Positions 43,909 through 53,283 are shown, counted from the stretch's first letter. The stretch is 64,000 nucleotides of DNA from FEN-1297 sp021817845 (GCA_021817845.1 JAKAFW010000013.1:1-64000), one strand, 5' to 3'. Numbers and translations are program-made. The notes: a model not told the origin generated them from the sequence alone.

Positions 43909-44018
43909 GAAACGTTTTCCGTTTATTTAGTTTCCATAGATTGAAAAAAAATGCAGTCTTGAGCTGCTTTTTAATAAAAAATTCACAATGGAAACGTATT
44001 GTGTTTTTTTAGTTTCCA
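43909..44018. promoter_or_regulatory. Two-copy operator upstream of tetR (candidate TetR site)
   Basis: A 28-base element occurs twice in the same orientation: 43909-43936 and 43991-44018, identical at 24 of 28 positions. Each copy starts GAAACGT and ends TTTAGTTTCCA, and its ends form an inverted repeat (GGAAAC with GTTTCC). The copies are 82 bases apart centre to centre, in the region that must hold the efflux-operon promoter. This is the expected layout for sites of the adjacent TetR-family protein. Confidence 0.7.
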
Positions 44019-44121
44019 AATAAAGAGAAATTTTACCAATTTGTCAACACGGTAGAATTGATTTGAGATAAAAGGTGCATTTATGTGATAAATGTCAAGA
44101 GTCTAAATATGAACAACTTTC

Positions 44122-45681
44122 TTATTCGGATTGTAAATTCTCTTCGTACATTGCTCGGAATTTTTTAATTGCATCAAAAATCCCTTCGGCAATATTTGTT
44201 TGGCCGGTATTACTGTTAAGATAGTGCGCATCCTTTGGGTTAGATAAAAATCCTGTCTCAATTAGCACACTGGGCATAGAAGCGCCGACAAGAACGTAGA
44301 ATCCTGCTTGTTTAACGCCTCGCGGTTCCTCCGATACTGTTTTTGCCATTTCTTTATCGACAAAGGAGGCAAATTGTTCCGAATAACGCATGTAGGCTGC
44401 TTGAGCCATACTCACAAGAATAAAATTTTCATCCGTAAGCTTTTTATAACGTTCCGGGTTATCTTCATATTTAATTACGCTATTTTCTCTTGAAGCAATA
44501 GAAATTGCTTCTTTAGTTCTGCCAGGTCTCAAAAGATAAACTTCAAAGCCATTACTGCTGCTTGGTTTATGCGGTGTCGCGTTGCAGTGAATCGATATAA
44601 AGAGTTTTCCTCCATTTTCATTAGCAATTTGACCGCGTCTGTATAGTTCAACAAATTTATCTGTCTTTCGAGTAAAAACTACTTTTACATCTTTCATGTT
44701 TTTTCTAATATCTGCTCCAAGCTTTAACGCTATTGCAAGATTAATATTTTTTTCTTCTATACCATCCACGCCGATTGTACCGGAATCTTTTCCACCATGC
44801 CCCGGATCAATGACAATTACGTTGAAATCCCACTTTGCCTTTTCTTTATTAAGATTAAGATTTCTATCAAAAATCTTATTATGAAGGGCGATTAAAATAT
44901 CGTTACTGCCGTTGTCGTTCATTACCTCACTGCTTGTATATTCCTTTTTCAAATAGAATTTTAACTCAGCATCGGATTGGAGATTTTTTGCTTTGATCTT
45001 TTGTATTATTCCTTGCTCCCCGGTTCTATCTATTTTAGTAATGTCGGCATTAACTTTCCTAAAAATGATTGTAAGAATTCCGTTCTTAAACGAACTGCTG
45101 TATGCAGGAATTTTAATTTTACTTTTAACGCGTACCAAAGTTCCGTTTGCTTTTTCTTCAAGAGAGATACCAGTAATATCATAATTACTTTTGAGAGCAG
45201 TTTCAGATTTTACCACTTCCCCAGGTTGTTCTTTTCTGAGTATGAAATTAGTTAGCTTAAGAAGATTATTTTCTTTCTCTATGGTTAATTCCGCGTTTAA
45301 AAATTGCTGTAAAACTTTCAGACTATATATAAGAGGAATAAAAATTTGTCCGCCGATGAAATAAGTAGAAGTCGGAAGCTGGATAATTTTTGTGTCATCC
45401 TTTGATTTTGAATAATAAATAATAAAAGGATTTTTTGAAGTGAAATAAATTTTATTACCGTTATTTAGCAGCTCGATTTTTTCTGATTCGGGATCATAAC
45501 GGTAGTTTAACGAAAGGGCATCAGCAAAGGGTTTTACTGCTATATAGATTGTTCCTTCTCGATTATAAACCGGAAGTGAGCTTGTACTTCCGTTTACCAT
45601 AAAATTAATTCTGTCACTCGTTTGGGCAAAAGAGGAAACCGTAAGAATAATAACGAAAATGAACAATATTTTGTGTTTCAT
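44122..45681 (-). CDS. N-acetylmuramoyl-L-alanine amidase (Amidase_3) with copper-amine-oxidase-N-like domain
   Basis: About 519 residues from ATG 45681 (MKHKILFIFVIILTVSSFAQ, a signal peptide); an ATG eight codons upstream overlaps the previous gene. N-terminal region (about 20-150): two copies of a GTIYIAVKPFADALSLNYRYD-like fold, as in copper amine oxidase N / stalk domains. An AMIN-like beta domain follows (about 160-270), then the zinc amidase. It has VIDPGHGGKDSG with the first His ligand, GIEEKNINLAIA with Glu, ISIHCNAT with the second His and VLIETGFLSNP with the catalytic Glu. It cuts the amide between MurNAc and peptide in cell-wall turnover or daughter-cell separation. Confidence 0.9.
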   Translation of the reverse strand: MKHKILFIFVIILTVSSFAQTSDRINFMVNGSTSSLPVYNREGTIYIAVKPFADALSLNYRYDPESEKIELLNNGNKIYFTSKNPFIIYYSKSKDDTKIIQLPTSTYFIGGQIFIPLIYSLKVLQQFLNAELTIEKENNLLKLTNFILRKEQPGEVVKSETALKSNYDITGISLEEKANGTLVRVKSKIKIPAYSSSFKNGILTIIFRKVNADITKIDRTGEQGIIQKIKAKNLQSDAELKFYLKKEYTSSEVMNDNGSNDILIALHNKIFDRNLNLNKEKAKWDFNVIVIDPGHGGKDSGTIGVDGIEEKNINLAIALKLGADIRKNMKDVKVVFTRKTDKFVELYRRGQIANENGGKLFISIHCNATPHKPSSSNGFEVYLLRPGRTKEAISIASRENSVIKYEDNPERYKKLTDENFILVSMAQAAYMRYSEQFASFVDKEMAKTVSEEPRGVKQAGFYVLVGASMPSVLIETGFLSNPKDAHYLNSNTGQTNIAEGIFDAIKKFRAMYEENLQSE

Positions 45682-45697
45682 CTTTTTCTCTAAAACA

Positions 45698-46327
45698 TTA
45701 ACCAATAAAGGGAATGAAAAATCCTGTCGTCTTTTTGTAATTCATAAAGGCTTCCTTAAAATTCTTTTCAAGAAGTTTTTCTTCCAGAGACGCCCGCAGG
45801 ATTAAAAGCGGAATTTCAATCAAAGCAAGCGGAACAACAATAAAACTTAATATAGCAATGCCAGCGCCTAAGTCCATTAAAATCTGCGAAAGGTACTGAG
45901 GGTGACGTAAAAATTTGAAAGGACCTTTTGTAACAAGCTGGTGGCTTCTGAAAATTAAAACATCTTGTGAGTAATTTTCGCCCAAAGTTTTAAAAGCCCA
46001 AATTTGAAACCACGAAAAGGTGATATAAAATATAAATCCCACTAATCTAAGATGTTCGTTATTATCGGAATAAGTTATTGTACCGATTTGAAAAACTCCG
46101 ATAATAATGCCGAGCAAGGTTAAAACAGAAAAAATTATCGGCAGTGTTTGAAGATAGGTTTGAGGTTTTTCCTTTGAGACACCGATGGATGATCTTAATC
46201 CTTTTTTTGCGCTCGAAGCGTTAGCTCCAAACGTAGCAATAATATTTATTCCTATTAATATATTGATTGGGTCCATAAGAGAATTTAGTCCGTTTTCTTT
46301 CCATACTTTTTCATTATCGAAGTCCAT
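45698..46327 (-). CDS. Isoprenylcysteine carboxyl methyltransferase-like membrane protein
   Basis: Up to 209 residues with about five membrane helices. The C-terminal half has the ICMT/phospholipid methyltransferase signature: LVTKGPFKFLRHPQYLSQILMDLG, with a late EEKLLEKNFKEAFMNYKKTTGFFIPF. These enzymes use S-adenosylmethionine; bacterial substrates are mostly unknown. The start is uncertain: ATG 46327 overlaps the Trm112-like gene by 43 bases, while ATG 46276 (MDPINILIG) sits 8 bases after its stop. The second looks more natural. The end overlaps the longer reading of the amidase gene. Confidence 0.8.
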   Translation of the reverse strand: MDFDNEKVWKENGLNSLMDPINILIGINIIATFGANASSAKKGLRSSIGVSKEKPQTYLQTLPIIFSVLTLLGIIIGVFQIGTITYSDNNEHLRLVGFIFYITFSWFQIWAFKTLGENYSQDVLIFRSHQLVTKGPFKFLRHPQYLSQILMDLGAGIAILSFIVVPLALIEIPLLILRASLEEKLLEKNFKEAFMNYKKTTGFFIPFIG

Positions 46328-46500
46328 TCTTCAATGCTAAGTTTTTCGGATTCTTCAATCAGCATTATAGGAATATCATCTTCAATTTTATAACGGCGTC
46401 TGGTGTTTTTGTCAACAGAGACTAAAGTGTTTCCGTCGAGAACTAGATCCGCTCTTGATTCGGGACAACAAAGGATATTTAACAAATCTTGGCTTATCAT
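46285..46500 (-). CDS. Trm112-family small protein
   Basis: 71 residues. MISQDLLNILCCPESRADLVLDGNTLVS, then RRRYKIEDDIPIMLIEES is the Trm112/YcaR pattern: a conserved CP.S or CCP near the start, a 'Y.I.DGIP.ML..EA' end. The second CxxC pair of zinc-binding members is absent. In eukaryotes and archaea Trm112 activates methyltransferases. Here it precedes a methyltransferase-like gene, which is suggestive but not evidence of partnership. Confidence 0.85.
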   Translation of the reverse strand: MISQDLLNILCCPESRADLVLDGNTLVSVDKNTRRRYKIEDDIPIMLIEESEKLSIEEWTSIMKKYGKKTD

Positions 46501-46527
46501 ATTAACTCTAATTTTTTGAATGTCAAT

Positions 46528-47097
46528 TTAACACAATTTTTTATATCTAAAACAATCAACTGTGTGATCGTTCACCATACCTACGGCCTGCATAAAAGCG
46601 TAACAAATTGTAGAGCCAACAAACTTGAATCCACGTTTTTTCAAATCAATACTCATTGCATCAGATTCCGGAGTTTTTGTCGGATTTTTTTTAAAGGATT
46701 GCGGTGAATTTTTCTTTGGTTGTCCGCCTGCAAACTGCCATATATACTTATCAAAATTGCCAAATTCTTTTTGAACAGCTAAATAAGATTTTGCGTTTTG
46801 AACTGCAGCATTTATTTTTAATTTGTTCCGAATTATTCCTTCGTTTAATAAAAGACTTGCTATTTTCTTTTCGCTATAAGTGGCGATTTTCTTTACATTA
46901 AAGTTATCAAACGCCTTCCGGTAGTTTTCTCTCTTTTTCAAAATAGTTATCCAACTTAAACCAGCTTGTGCTCCTTCAAGAATTAAAAATTCAAACAACA
47001 GACTATCATCGTGAACCGGAACACCCCATTCTTCGTCGTGATATTTTAAATAAAGCGGATCGCTTGTCGCCCAATTGCATCGCGTAATATTTTGCAT
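46528..47097 (-). CDS. tag: DNA-3-methyladenine glycosylase I
   Basis: 189 residues, full length. Removes 3-methyladenine from alkylated DNA. The start has RCNWATSDPLYLKYHDEEWGVPVHDD, and then LILEGAQAGLSWITILKKRENYR with the helix-hairpin-helix region. The zinc-binding residues of the family are present: Cys7, His20, His178 and Cys182 (NDHTVDC). The base-pocket Trp and Glu (EGAQAGLSW) are in place. Upstream of the Trm112-like gene on the same strand (27-base gap). Confidence 0.95.
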   Translation of the reverse strand: MQNITRCNWATSDPLYLKYHDEEWGVPVHDDSLLFEFLILEGAQAGLSWITILKKRENYRKAFDNFNVKKIATYSEKKIASLLLNEGIIRNKLKINAAVQNAKSYLAVQKEFGNFDKYIWQFAGGQPKKNSPQSFKKNPTKTPESDAMSIDLKKRGFKFVGSTICYAFMQAVGMVNDHTVDCFRYKKLC

Positions 47098-47278
47098 TTC
47101 ATTTTTATAGTTAATATTTATTGACTGTAAAATTAGTAATTCTTTTTGTGTTAATAAATCATATCCGGAAAATTCTTACTTTCTTTATTGAAAGAGAAAA
47201 TGGGGATTTATTTTGATCTGCACAATTCATATCCATAATATTTATCTTTGAATAGATCAATAATATGAAAGACATTCT

Positions 47279-48139
47279 ATGAAAATTTTGAATTTCAAAG
47301 TAAAGCCAGATTCAAAAGTCGATTTATCAAAAATCGACACCTCAAATTCAAACGGAATAAAATCTAAAGGGGAAGCCAAGAAACTTCTAAAGAAAAATGT
47401 GGAAAAGATGATTGAGCTTCAGGATAAACTTTACTCTGAAGATAGATATTCAATGCTATTGATTTTCCAGGCGTTGGATGCTGGGGGGAAAGACGGGACA
47501 ATCAAACACGTAATGAGCGGACTTAATCCTCAAGGAACTCAAGTTACAAGCTTCAAACAGCCATCTGCCGAAGAGTTAAATCATCATTATCTCTGGAGAG
47601 TTAATAATGCTTTGCCGGAACGCGGTCGTATTGGAATTTTTAATCGTTCATACTACGAGGAAGTTTTGGTAGTTCGAGTTCATAACCTTCTTGCGATAGA
47701 GAAAATTCCTACAGAGCTTATTAGTGATAATATTTGGCAAACTCGTTTCAGAGAAATAAATGATTTCGAGAAAAATCTTTTCGAGAACGGTACGATAATT
47801 CTTAAATTCTTTCTTCATCTCTCAAAGGATGAGCAAAAACGCCGTTTCCTTGAAAGGATTGACACACCTTCAAAAAACTGGAAGTTCTCCGATACTGACT
47901 TAAAAGAAAGAGATTTTTGGGATGACTACCAAAAATGTTTTGCCGAAGCTATTTCCGCAACAAGTAAGAAACATGCGCCATGGTTTATAATCCCTGCTGA
48001 TGTAAAATGGTTTGCACGCCTTTCAGTTTCTTCAATTATAATCGATACAATGGAAAAGTTAAATCTTCAATATCCAAAATTAAATAAGCAGCAGCTGGAA
48101 GAATTAAAAATATGCCAGGAGAAATTAGAAAAAGAATAA
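47279..48139 (+). CDS. ppk2: Polyphosphate kinase 2 family protein
   Basis: 286 residues, a one-domain PPK2. It transfers phosphate between polyphosphate and nucleotides. The Walker A is DAGGKDGT (67-74); the second loop and lid are GIFNRSYYEEVLVVRVH (119-135) and KFFLHLSKDEQKRRFLER. The LPERGRIGIFNRSYYE pattern with a short N-terminus suggests the nucleotide mono/diphosphate-phosphorylating class, but class I versus III cannot be settled by eye. Divergent from tag with a 181-base shared upstream region. Confidence 0.92.
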   Translation: MKILNFKVKPDSKVDLSKIDTSNSNGIKSKGEAKKLLKKNVEKMIELQDKLYSEDRYSMLLIFQALDAGGKDGTIKHVMSGLNPQGTQVTSFKQPSAEELNHHYLWRVNNALPERGRIGIFNRSYYEEVLVVRVHNLLAIEKIPTELISDNIWQTRFREINDFEKNLFENGTIILKFFLHLSKDEQKRRFLERIDTPSKNWKFSDTDLKERDFWDDYQKCFAEAISATSKKHAPWFIIPADVKWFARLSVSSIIIDTMEKLNLQYPKLNKQQLEELKICQEKLEKE

Positions 48140-48184
48140 CTCGATGATTTTTTTAATGTTAAAAATTGTTAGTAAGAAAATTTA

Positions 48185-49655
48185 TCATCCATTTTCTTTT
48201 TCTGCAAATCTTTTCCAGATAAAATAGACCGGTATTCCTAAAAGAACGATTATCATTCCGGGCCAGGAATACATAGGCTTAAAAATTAATAGATCAATTG
48301 AAATTGCAGAGGCGGCTAAGATATAAAGAGCTGGAACTACCGGGTAACCCCAGGCTTTGTATGGACGCTCAGCATCAGGTCGTTTTTTTCTCAAGAGAAA
48401 AATTCCCGCAATAGTAAGAATATAAAAAATTAGGACAGCAGATATTACATAATCAAGCAAATCGCCATACGTCCCCGAAAGACATAGAAGAGAAGCCCAA
48501 ATAGCTTGCACAACAAGCGCAACACCCGGTACCGAATTTTTATTTATCATTCCTGTTTTCATTATCTTTTGCCATAGCGTAATAAACACGTGCGCCGGCA
48601 AGTATTAAACCATTATTGCATCCAAAAGTTGAGATCATAATTAAGACTGCCATAATTACTACAGCGGGAGCTCCAAATATCATTGAGGATGCTGCGGTTG
48701 CAACTCTATCGCTTAAGGCAAATTGAATTCCTCTGCCAACTACATTTGCTCCTTCAGGAGTTCCTTTCAACGGGAGAACTAAAATATAAGCCACATTAGC
48801 ACCGATATAAAGAAGGGTTACTATTGCAGTCCCAAGAAACAAACTTAAAGGAATATTTCTTCTTGGGTTTTTAACTTCGGCAGCAGTAAAGGTTATATTG
48901 TTCCAAGCATCGCTTGAAAACAATGAACCGACCATCGCTACTCCAATTGCTGCCAGGAGCATTGAACCCGATAAAGAATCAATAGAAATTATTTTTCCGT
49001 TAGAAATATGAGTCCAGCTTGCGTTCCAGAAATTTGAAAAGTTAGCTCCTATGGCAGCGGCATTTTTCCCAATAAAAAAGGCGAGAAGTATTAGACCGAA
49101 CAAAGCAACGACTTTTGAAAAGGTAAAAATATTTTGGACAATTTTTGCGGTACGCACTCCGCGAATATTAGAAGATGTAAGAACAACTACACTTAAGATT
49201 GCAAGTATTTGTGCAGCGGATATTTTTAATCCGAATAATGAGAACAAAATATTATTTTCGCTGAACCATGGGATTAGGACAGCAGTGTACTTTGCAAATG
49301 CGACAGCAACTGCAGCAATAGTTCCGGTTTGGATTACAAGGAAAAGAGTCCAGCCGTATAAAAATCCAACCAAGGGATTATAAGCTTCGCGGAGATAAAC
49401 ATATTGCCCACCGGCGTGAGGAAGCATTCCTGCAAGCTCGCCGTAACTTAAAGCTGCTGTAATCGTAATAGCGCCTGTAATCAACCATACAAGAAGAAGA
49501 TATCCTGGTGACCCGACTGTCCTAGCAATATCGGCGCTTACGATAAAAATTCCTGAGCCGATCATCGAGCCAATTACAATCATTGTAGAATCAAGTAAAC
49601 CAAGTTCCCTTTTAAAATTCTTTGCTTCTGTAAAAGTTGTATCCGGTTTATCCAT
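48185..49655 (-). pseudogene. APC-superfamily amino-acid permease broken by a frameshift
   Basis: Two overlapping frames together make one permease of about 480 residues. The first (49655-48540) has GSMIGSGIFIVSADIAR, ALSYGELAGMLPHAGGQYVYLREAY and SSDAWNNITFTAAEVKNPRRNIP, and reaches LILAGARVYYAMAKD. It then runs off into NENRNDK and stops. The second (48601-48185) resumes the family sequence with KTGMINKNSVPGVALVVQAIW and continues through LRKKRPDAERPYKAWGYP. The shift lies at about 48555-48570. A few residues normally found between 'ARDG' and 'NKNSVP' are also missing, so a small deletion is likelier than a one-base read error, though the latter is possible. Intact, it would be a LAT/YfnA-like amino-acid exchanger. 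Confidence 0.8.
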
Positions 49656-49724
49656 ACTAATCTTTCATCAAATTTTAAAATGATTTAATAATTTTAACAT
49701 GCAAATTATTTATCAAATGTGATG

Positions 49725-50396
49725 TTAAATTAAACTGGCAAGAATATTTATAATTAGCGCCAGGATCGCTGTGTTAAAAGCAAAAGAAAGAACACCATGC
49801 AATAAAACCAAGCGCCTCATTCTTTTTGAAGTTACTTGAACATCAGAGACCTGGCAGGTCATGCCTACGACAAAGGAAAAGTAAGAAAAGTCCATATAAT
49901 CCGGTTCCCTTTCCCCGGGGAAATCCAATCCGCCATCATTGTCTTTATTATCAAAAGTGATTTTATCACCGTAATAAATATGGGCATATCGAAGGGCAAA
50001 TAAAGTATGAATTAAAAGCCAAGAACAAATTACAGAAGCAATAGCAAGAGAAATGTGAAACGTTAGTTCACTAGCCGGAAGACCTTTGCTTGAGCCGAGG
50101 ACAAAGCCGACGGCGAAAAGACTGATACAAGCCGCAATTATAACTAAAGAAAAAATTGTAGTACGGCTTGAATCCTGCTTCTTAGCTGTTAGCCTAATTT
50201 GATGTATTTCTGTAGTTGATATTGAAATCCAGCTTAAGATCAAAGTAATAACGGCAAAAACATCCCAACATAATGTAATCAGGTTTGGAATAGATAGAAA
50301 TCTTTGAAATATAAATAAGAATAGAAGTGATATCAATAATGCAATGGCCGACCGATGATGGGAGTCTAATTTACTAATTTTATTAAATGACAGCAT
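49725..50396 (-). CDS. DUF1345 membrane protein
   Basis: 223 residues, five hydrophobic helices. Family motifs: FAVITLILSWISIS, HTLFALRYAHIYYG and the conserved PDYMDFSYFSFVVGMTCQVSDVQVTSKRMRRLVLLHGVLSFAFNT block. The function of DUF1345 is unknown. It stands alone, 69 bases after the permease start and before the RRM terminator. Confidence 0.88.
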   Translation of the reverse strand: MLSFNKISKLDSHHRSAIALLISLLFLFIFQRFLSIPNLITLCWDVFAVITLILSWISISTTEIHQIRLTAKKQDSSRTTIFSLVIIAACISLFAVGFVLGSSKGLPASELTFHISLAIASVICSWLLIHTLFALRYAHIYYGDKITFDNKDNDGGLDFPGEREPDYMDFSYFSFVVGMTCQVSDVQVTSKRMRRLVLLHGVLSFAFNTAILALIINILASLI

Positions 50397-50489
50397 TTTT
50401 TTAATCAGTTGACAGAAAGATTATAAAAATAATTTCCGCATGTAATATAGGTAAAGAATAATATTTTAGAGAAGATAATACTCAAAAAA

Positions 50490-50520
50490 AATCCCCGGAT
50501 TAAATAAATAACCGGGGATT
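50490..50520 (-). terminator. Rho-independent terminator of the RRM gene
   Basis: A 9-base stem, AATCCCCGG (50490-50498) and CCGGGGATT (50512-50520), with a 13-base loop. On the minus strand it is followed by a T-run (the A-run at 50484-50490). It lies 13 bases after the RRM stop. Confidence 0.9.
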
Positions 50521-50533
50521 GAAAAGCAGGAAA

Positions 50534-50884
50534 TTACCAGCGTCTACCGCCACCGCCGCTGCCGCCTCTGTTTCCGCCGCCGCTGCTACTGCCGCCACGA
50601 CGATTATTTCCACCGCTGCCGCTGCCGCCGCGTCTATCGCCGGTACGAGGTCTAGCTTCATTAACGGTAATTTTTTTACCTTTAAGATCTTTTGTGTTAA
50701 GTTCATCCATAGCTTTTTGAGCTTCCGAAAGACCTGGCATTTCTACAAATCCAAATCCTTTCGATTCCTGGCTAAACATATCTCTAATGACTTTAGCGCT
50801 TTTTACTTGTCCGTAATTTGCGAAAAGTTCTTTCAAATCATCATCGGAAACATCCCGAGATAAATTGCCTACAAAAATGTTCAT
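50534..50884 (-). CDS. Glycine-rich RRM RNA-binding protein
   Basis: 116 residues from ATG 50884, which has an AGGAGT ribosome site; a longer reading to 50935 lacks one. Residues 1-80 are one RNA-recognition motif: RNP2 IFVGNL (3-8) and RNP1 SKGFGFVEM (about 40-48). The tail (about 80-116) is Arg/Gly/Ser-rich (RRGGSGSGGNNRRGG and similar), ending GGGGRRW. This is the cyanobacterial/Bacteroidota Rbp type; related proteins are often cold-induced. It probably binds single-stranded RNA as a chaperone. The GGN-rich coding makes spurious poly-Ala frames on both strands. Confidence 0.93.
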   Translation of the reverse strand: MNIFVGNLSRDVSDDDLKELFANYGQVKSAKVIRDMFSQESKGFGFVEMPGLSEAQKAMDELNTKDLKGKKITVNEARPRTGDRRGGSGSGGNNRRGGSSSGGGNRGGSGGGGRRW

Positions 50885-51388
50885 GTTGACTCCTAAAAAA
50901 TAATTTGTTAATAAGTTATAAGAATTAGCAAGCATTGAAAAAAAGGAGAAACAATCTTACTGAACAAATTTGGTAAACATAAGGGATGTTTAATTGCTTT
51001 TTATCCTGGATTCTAATTCTTTGGATACAATTTAAGTTAAATAATTCATTCTTACAAATAAAATTAAATGGACTTAAAACTGCACGTTCTGAGTGAGAGC
51101 AGGTATATTGCCATGAGTTTTATAGCACGCTAAAGACTTCCCACCGGCAGAGAGTGTTTTTGAACTCTTTTATTTCGTCTCGAAAGAAGATAGGGGTTTC
51201 AGAACTGACTAAAAAGAGATTTCTCCCCGCAAACCCCGCAAACCCCGCAAACGGGGCAGACCCTCCGGTCGAAATGACATTTTGGAGTTGTGCAACAGCC
51301 TCTACAGACAGGTATTCTAAAGGTCATTAAATAAAAATAATTCCAATCTAAAAAAGCATCTGTTTTAAAAGTTCTTTTTTTCCAAATG
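50885..51388. other. Gene-free gap with a dispersed-repeat unit
   Basis: 504 bases between the RRM and phosphomannomutase genes. The left part is AT-rich and should carry the RRM promoter and leader. The right part is GC-richer and contains a 64-base unit (51216-51279) related to one at 53351-53415. No credible frame or RNA gene seen. Confidence 0.5.
51216..51279. repeat. Dispersed repeat, copy 1
   Basis: Begins GAGATTTCTC and ends GGTCGAAATGACA. Its middle is a tandem CCCCGCAAA (period 9, three copies) leading into the hairpin CCCCG-CAAA-CGGGG. Copy 2 lies at 53351-53415. Both ends and the hairpin match; the internal copy number differs. This looks like a small non-coding repeat family of the genome. 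Confidence 0.65.
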
Positions 51389-52735
51389 CTATTCGCGAAT
51401 CAATTTAAGTATATCTTCCGTTTTTTCTTCCATTAACTTAATATCGCCGCGGCTTTCGACGTTTAATCTAATGATGGGTTCGGTGTTAGACATTCTTAGG
51501 TTAAAACGCCAATTGTCAAACTCAATGCTGGCGCCGTCTAAATAGTCTGCCTTTCCACCGGCATATTTTTTCTCAATCTCCTGAATTTTCTGAGCAGGGT
51601 TTTCGATTGTCGAATTTATCTCACCCGAACAAGGATATGCCTGAATCATTTCTTCCACCAAAGATGAGAATGGTTTACTCTCTTCAGAAATTAATTGAAG
51701 AGTTAACAAGAAAGGAATCATTCCGCTATCGGAATAGGCATTATCTCTAAAATAATGATGTGCAGACATTTCGCCACCGTAAACCGCATTAACTTCGCGC
51801 ATCTTCTGCTTAATAAAAGCATGGCCGCTTTTTGAAAGTACGGGATTTCCGCCGCTGTTTTTCACAACTTCAACCGTATTCCAAACAAGACGCGGATCGT
51901 GGACAATATTTTCTCCGGGGTTAGTCCTAAGAATTGATTTAGCAAGAAGTCCGACAATATAATATCCTTCAATAAAATTTCCTTTTTCATCAAAGAAGAA
52001 ACAGCGGTCATAATCGCCATCCCAAGCTACACCCAAATCAGCCTTATTTGCAAGCACAGCATCTATAGTTGCTCTTCTATTTTCCGGTAACAGAGGGTTA
52101 GGGACCCCGTTAGGAAAGTTTGAATCAGGTTCATTAAATATCTTAATCATTTTAATCGGCAGGTCTTTTTCAATTGCATCGAGCGCAAGCCCGGCGCAGC
52201 CGTTTCCTGCATTTACTACCACTCTAAGAGGATTAATTTTTTCTCTTTTGTAAAATTTCTTTAGGTTATTGATGAACGCCGGCATAATGTTTTGAACAGT
52301 TATACTTCCAAGTTTTTTCTGTTCCATCTTTAAATCATTTTCAAGAATCATCTGCTCAATTTCCTGTAGACCAGTATCATAGCCTACCGGCACAGAACCT
52401 TTCTTGACGAATTTCATTCCGTTATACTCAGGTGGATTATGGCTGGCTGTTATCATTAAACCGCCGTCCGCATCTAAAGCTGGGGTACCAAAGTATATCA
52501 TTTCAGTCCCGCAGATTCCGATATCAATTACATCAACGCCAGAATCCGTTAATCCCTTAATTAAAGCTTGGGAAATAGATTCCGAAGATTTACGAACGTC
52601 ATGTCCAACCACGACTTTTTTAGCACTGATTAATTTTGTGAATGCCACACCAATTTTATAGGCAAGCTCCGGGTTAAGCTCCGACGGTACTTTTCCTCTA
52701 ATATCGTATGCCTTAAAACAATTTATTCTTTCCAT
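51389..52735 (-). CDS. manB: Phosphomannomutase/phosphoglucomutase
   Basis: About 448 residues from ATG 52735, 8 bases after GGAG; a GTG three codons upstream overlaps that site. It interconverts hexose 1- and 6-phosphates for cell-surface sugar synthesis. It has the alpha-D-phosphohexomutase layout: KAYDIRGK near the start, phosphoserine Ser98 in LMITASHNPPEYNG, metal loop DGDYDR (Asp239, 241, 243), GEMSAHHYFRDN (sugar-binding) and RMSNTEPIIRLNVES (phosphate-binding). Mannose versus glucose preference cannot be read. Confidence 0.93.
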   Translation of the reverse strand: MERINCFKAYDIRGKVPSELNPELAYKIGVAFTKLISAKKVVVGHDVRKSSESISQALIKGLTDSGVDVIDIGICGTEMIYFGTPALDADGGLMITASHNPPEYNGMKFVKKGSVPVGYDTGLQEIEQMILENDLKMEQKKLGSITVQNIMPAFINNLKKFYKREKINPLRVVVNAGNGCAGLALDAIEKDLPIKMIKIFNEPDSNFPNGVPNPLLPENRRATIDAVLANKADLGVAWDGDYDRCFFFDEKGNFIEGYYIVGLLAKSILRTNPGENIVHDPRLVWNTVEVVKNSGGNPVLSKSGHAFIKQKMREVNAVYGGEMSAHHYFRDNAYSDSGMIPFLLTLQLISEESKPFSSLVEEMIQAYPCSGEINSTIENPAQKIQEIEKKYAGGKADYLDGASIEFDNWRFNLRMSNTEPIIRLNVESRGDIKLMEEKTEDILKLIRE

Positions 52736-52927
52736 GAAAAACACTCCATAAATACTTTTTTATTAAACAAACTCAATAATCTGTCAAGGAATTTATTGAG
52801 TATTTTATTAGCTAATTCAAATTGGTAATTTTACCCACTAAAATTATGAATTTTTTCCTTTGTTTCAATTAAGGGAAAAATAGATAAGAGAAATATTTTT
52901 CAATGGACTTTTACTTTTCAACTATAT

Positions 52928-53269
52928 ATGTTTACCAAAAAAATTTTTAGGGAGTTAATTATCGCAACTAATGATACTGTAAAATGGCACTTCGCTAAAT
53001 GCAATAACTCAAAATGCAACTCGATTTTTCTAGTTCATCCGGAAGAAACGCCGGGCGAGTTAGGTTTTATTTGCCCTGATTGCAGTGCAAAAACTACCAC
53101 ATCTCACATAGTTCAATGTTCAAGCTGTAAAACTATCTTGAACTTTGTAAGAGCTAACCCGAGCGAGGAAAAAGTTGTGTTCAGTGTTCCCAAATGCTCG
53201 CATTGTGTCGGAACAATCGAAGATGAATGGGAAATCGAACCGTTGTATCAGGCAGATTCATATATTTAA
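52928..53269 (+). CDS. Small double zinc-ribbon-like protein
   Basis: 113 residues if it starts at ATG 52928. Eight cysteines form two likely four-Cys sites: Cys25, 30, 49 and 52, then Cys64, 67, 90 and 93 (CPDC, CSSC, CSHC). No membrane helix or signal. The ATG has no ribosome site. A good AGGGAG (52949-52954) lies inside the frame, 6 bases before an ATC codon at 52961, so the true product may be about 102 residues starting at ATNDTVKW. Function unknown; a metal-binding accessory or nucleic-acid-binding protein is possible. Confidence 0.65.
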   Translation: MFTKKIFRELIIATNDTVKWHFAKCNNSKCNSIFLVHPEETPGELGFICPDCSAKTTTSHIVQCSSCKTILNFVRANPSEEKVVFSVPKCSHCVGTIEDEWEIEPLYQADSYI

Positions 53270-53283
53270 GGCAACTTCTGGAA

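Noticed and set aside
50500..50863. Alanine-rich frames on both strands over the RRM gene
   Set aside because: They are out-of-frame readings of the GGN-rich tail of the RNA-binding protein, without ribosome sites.
51060..51200. Structured RNA before manB
   Set aside because: No tRNA-like or other known fold could be drawn by eye; only repeat-like hairpins nearby.
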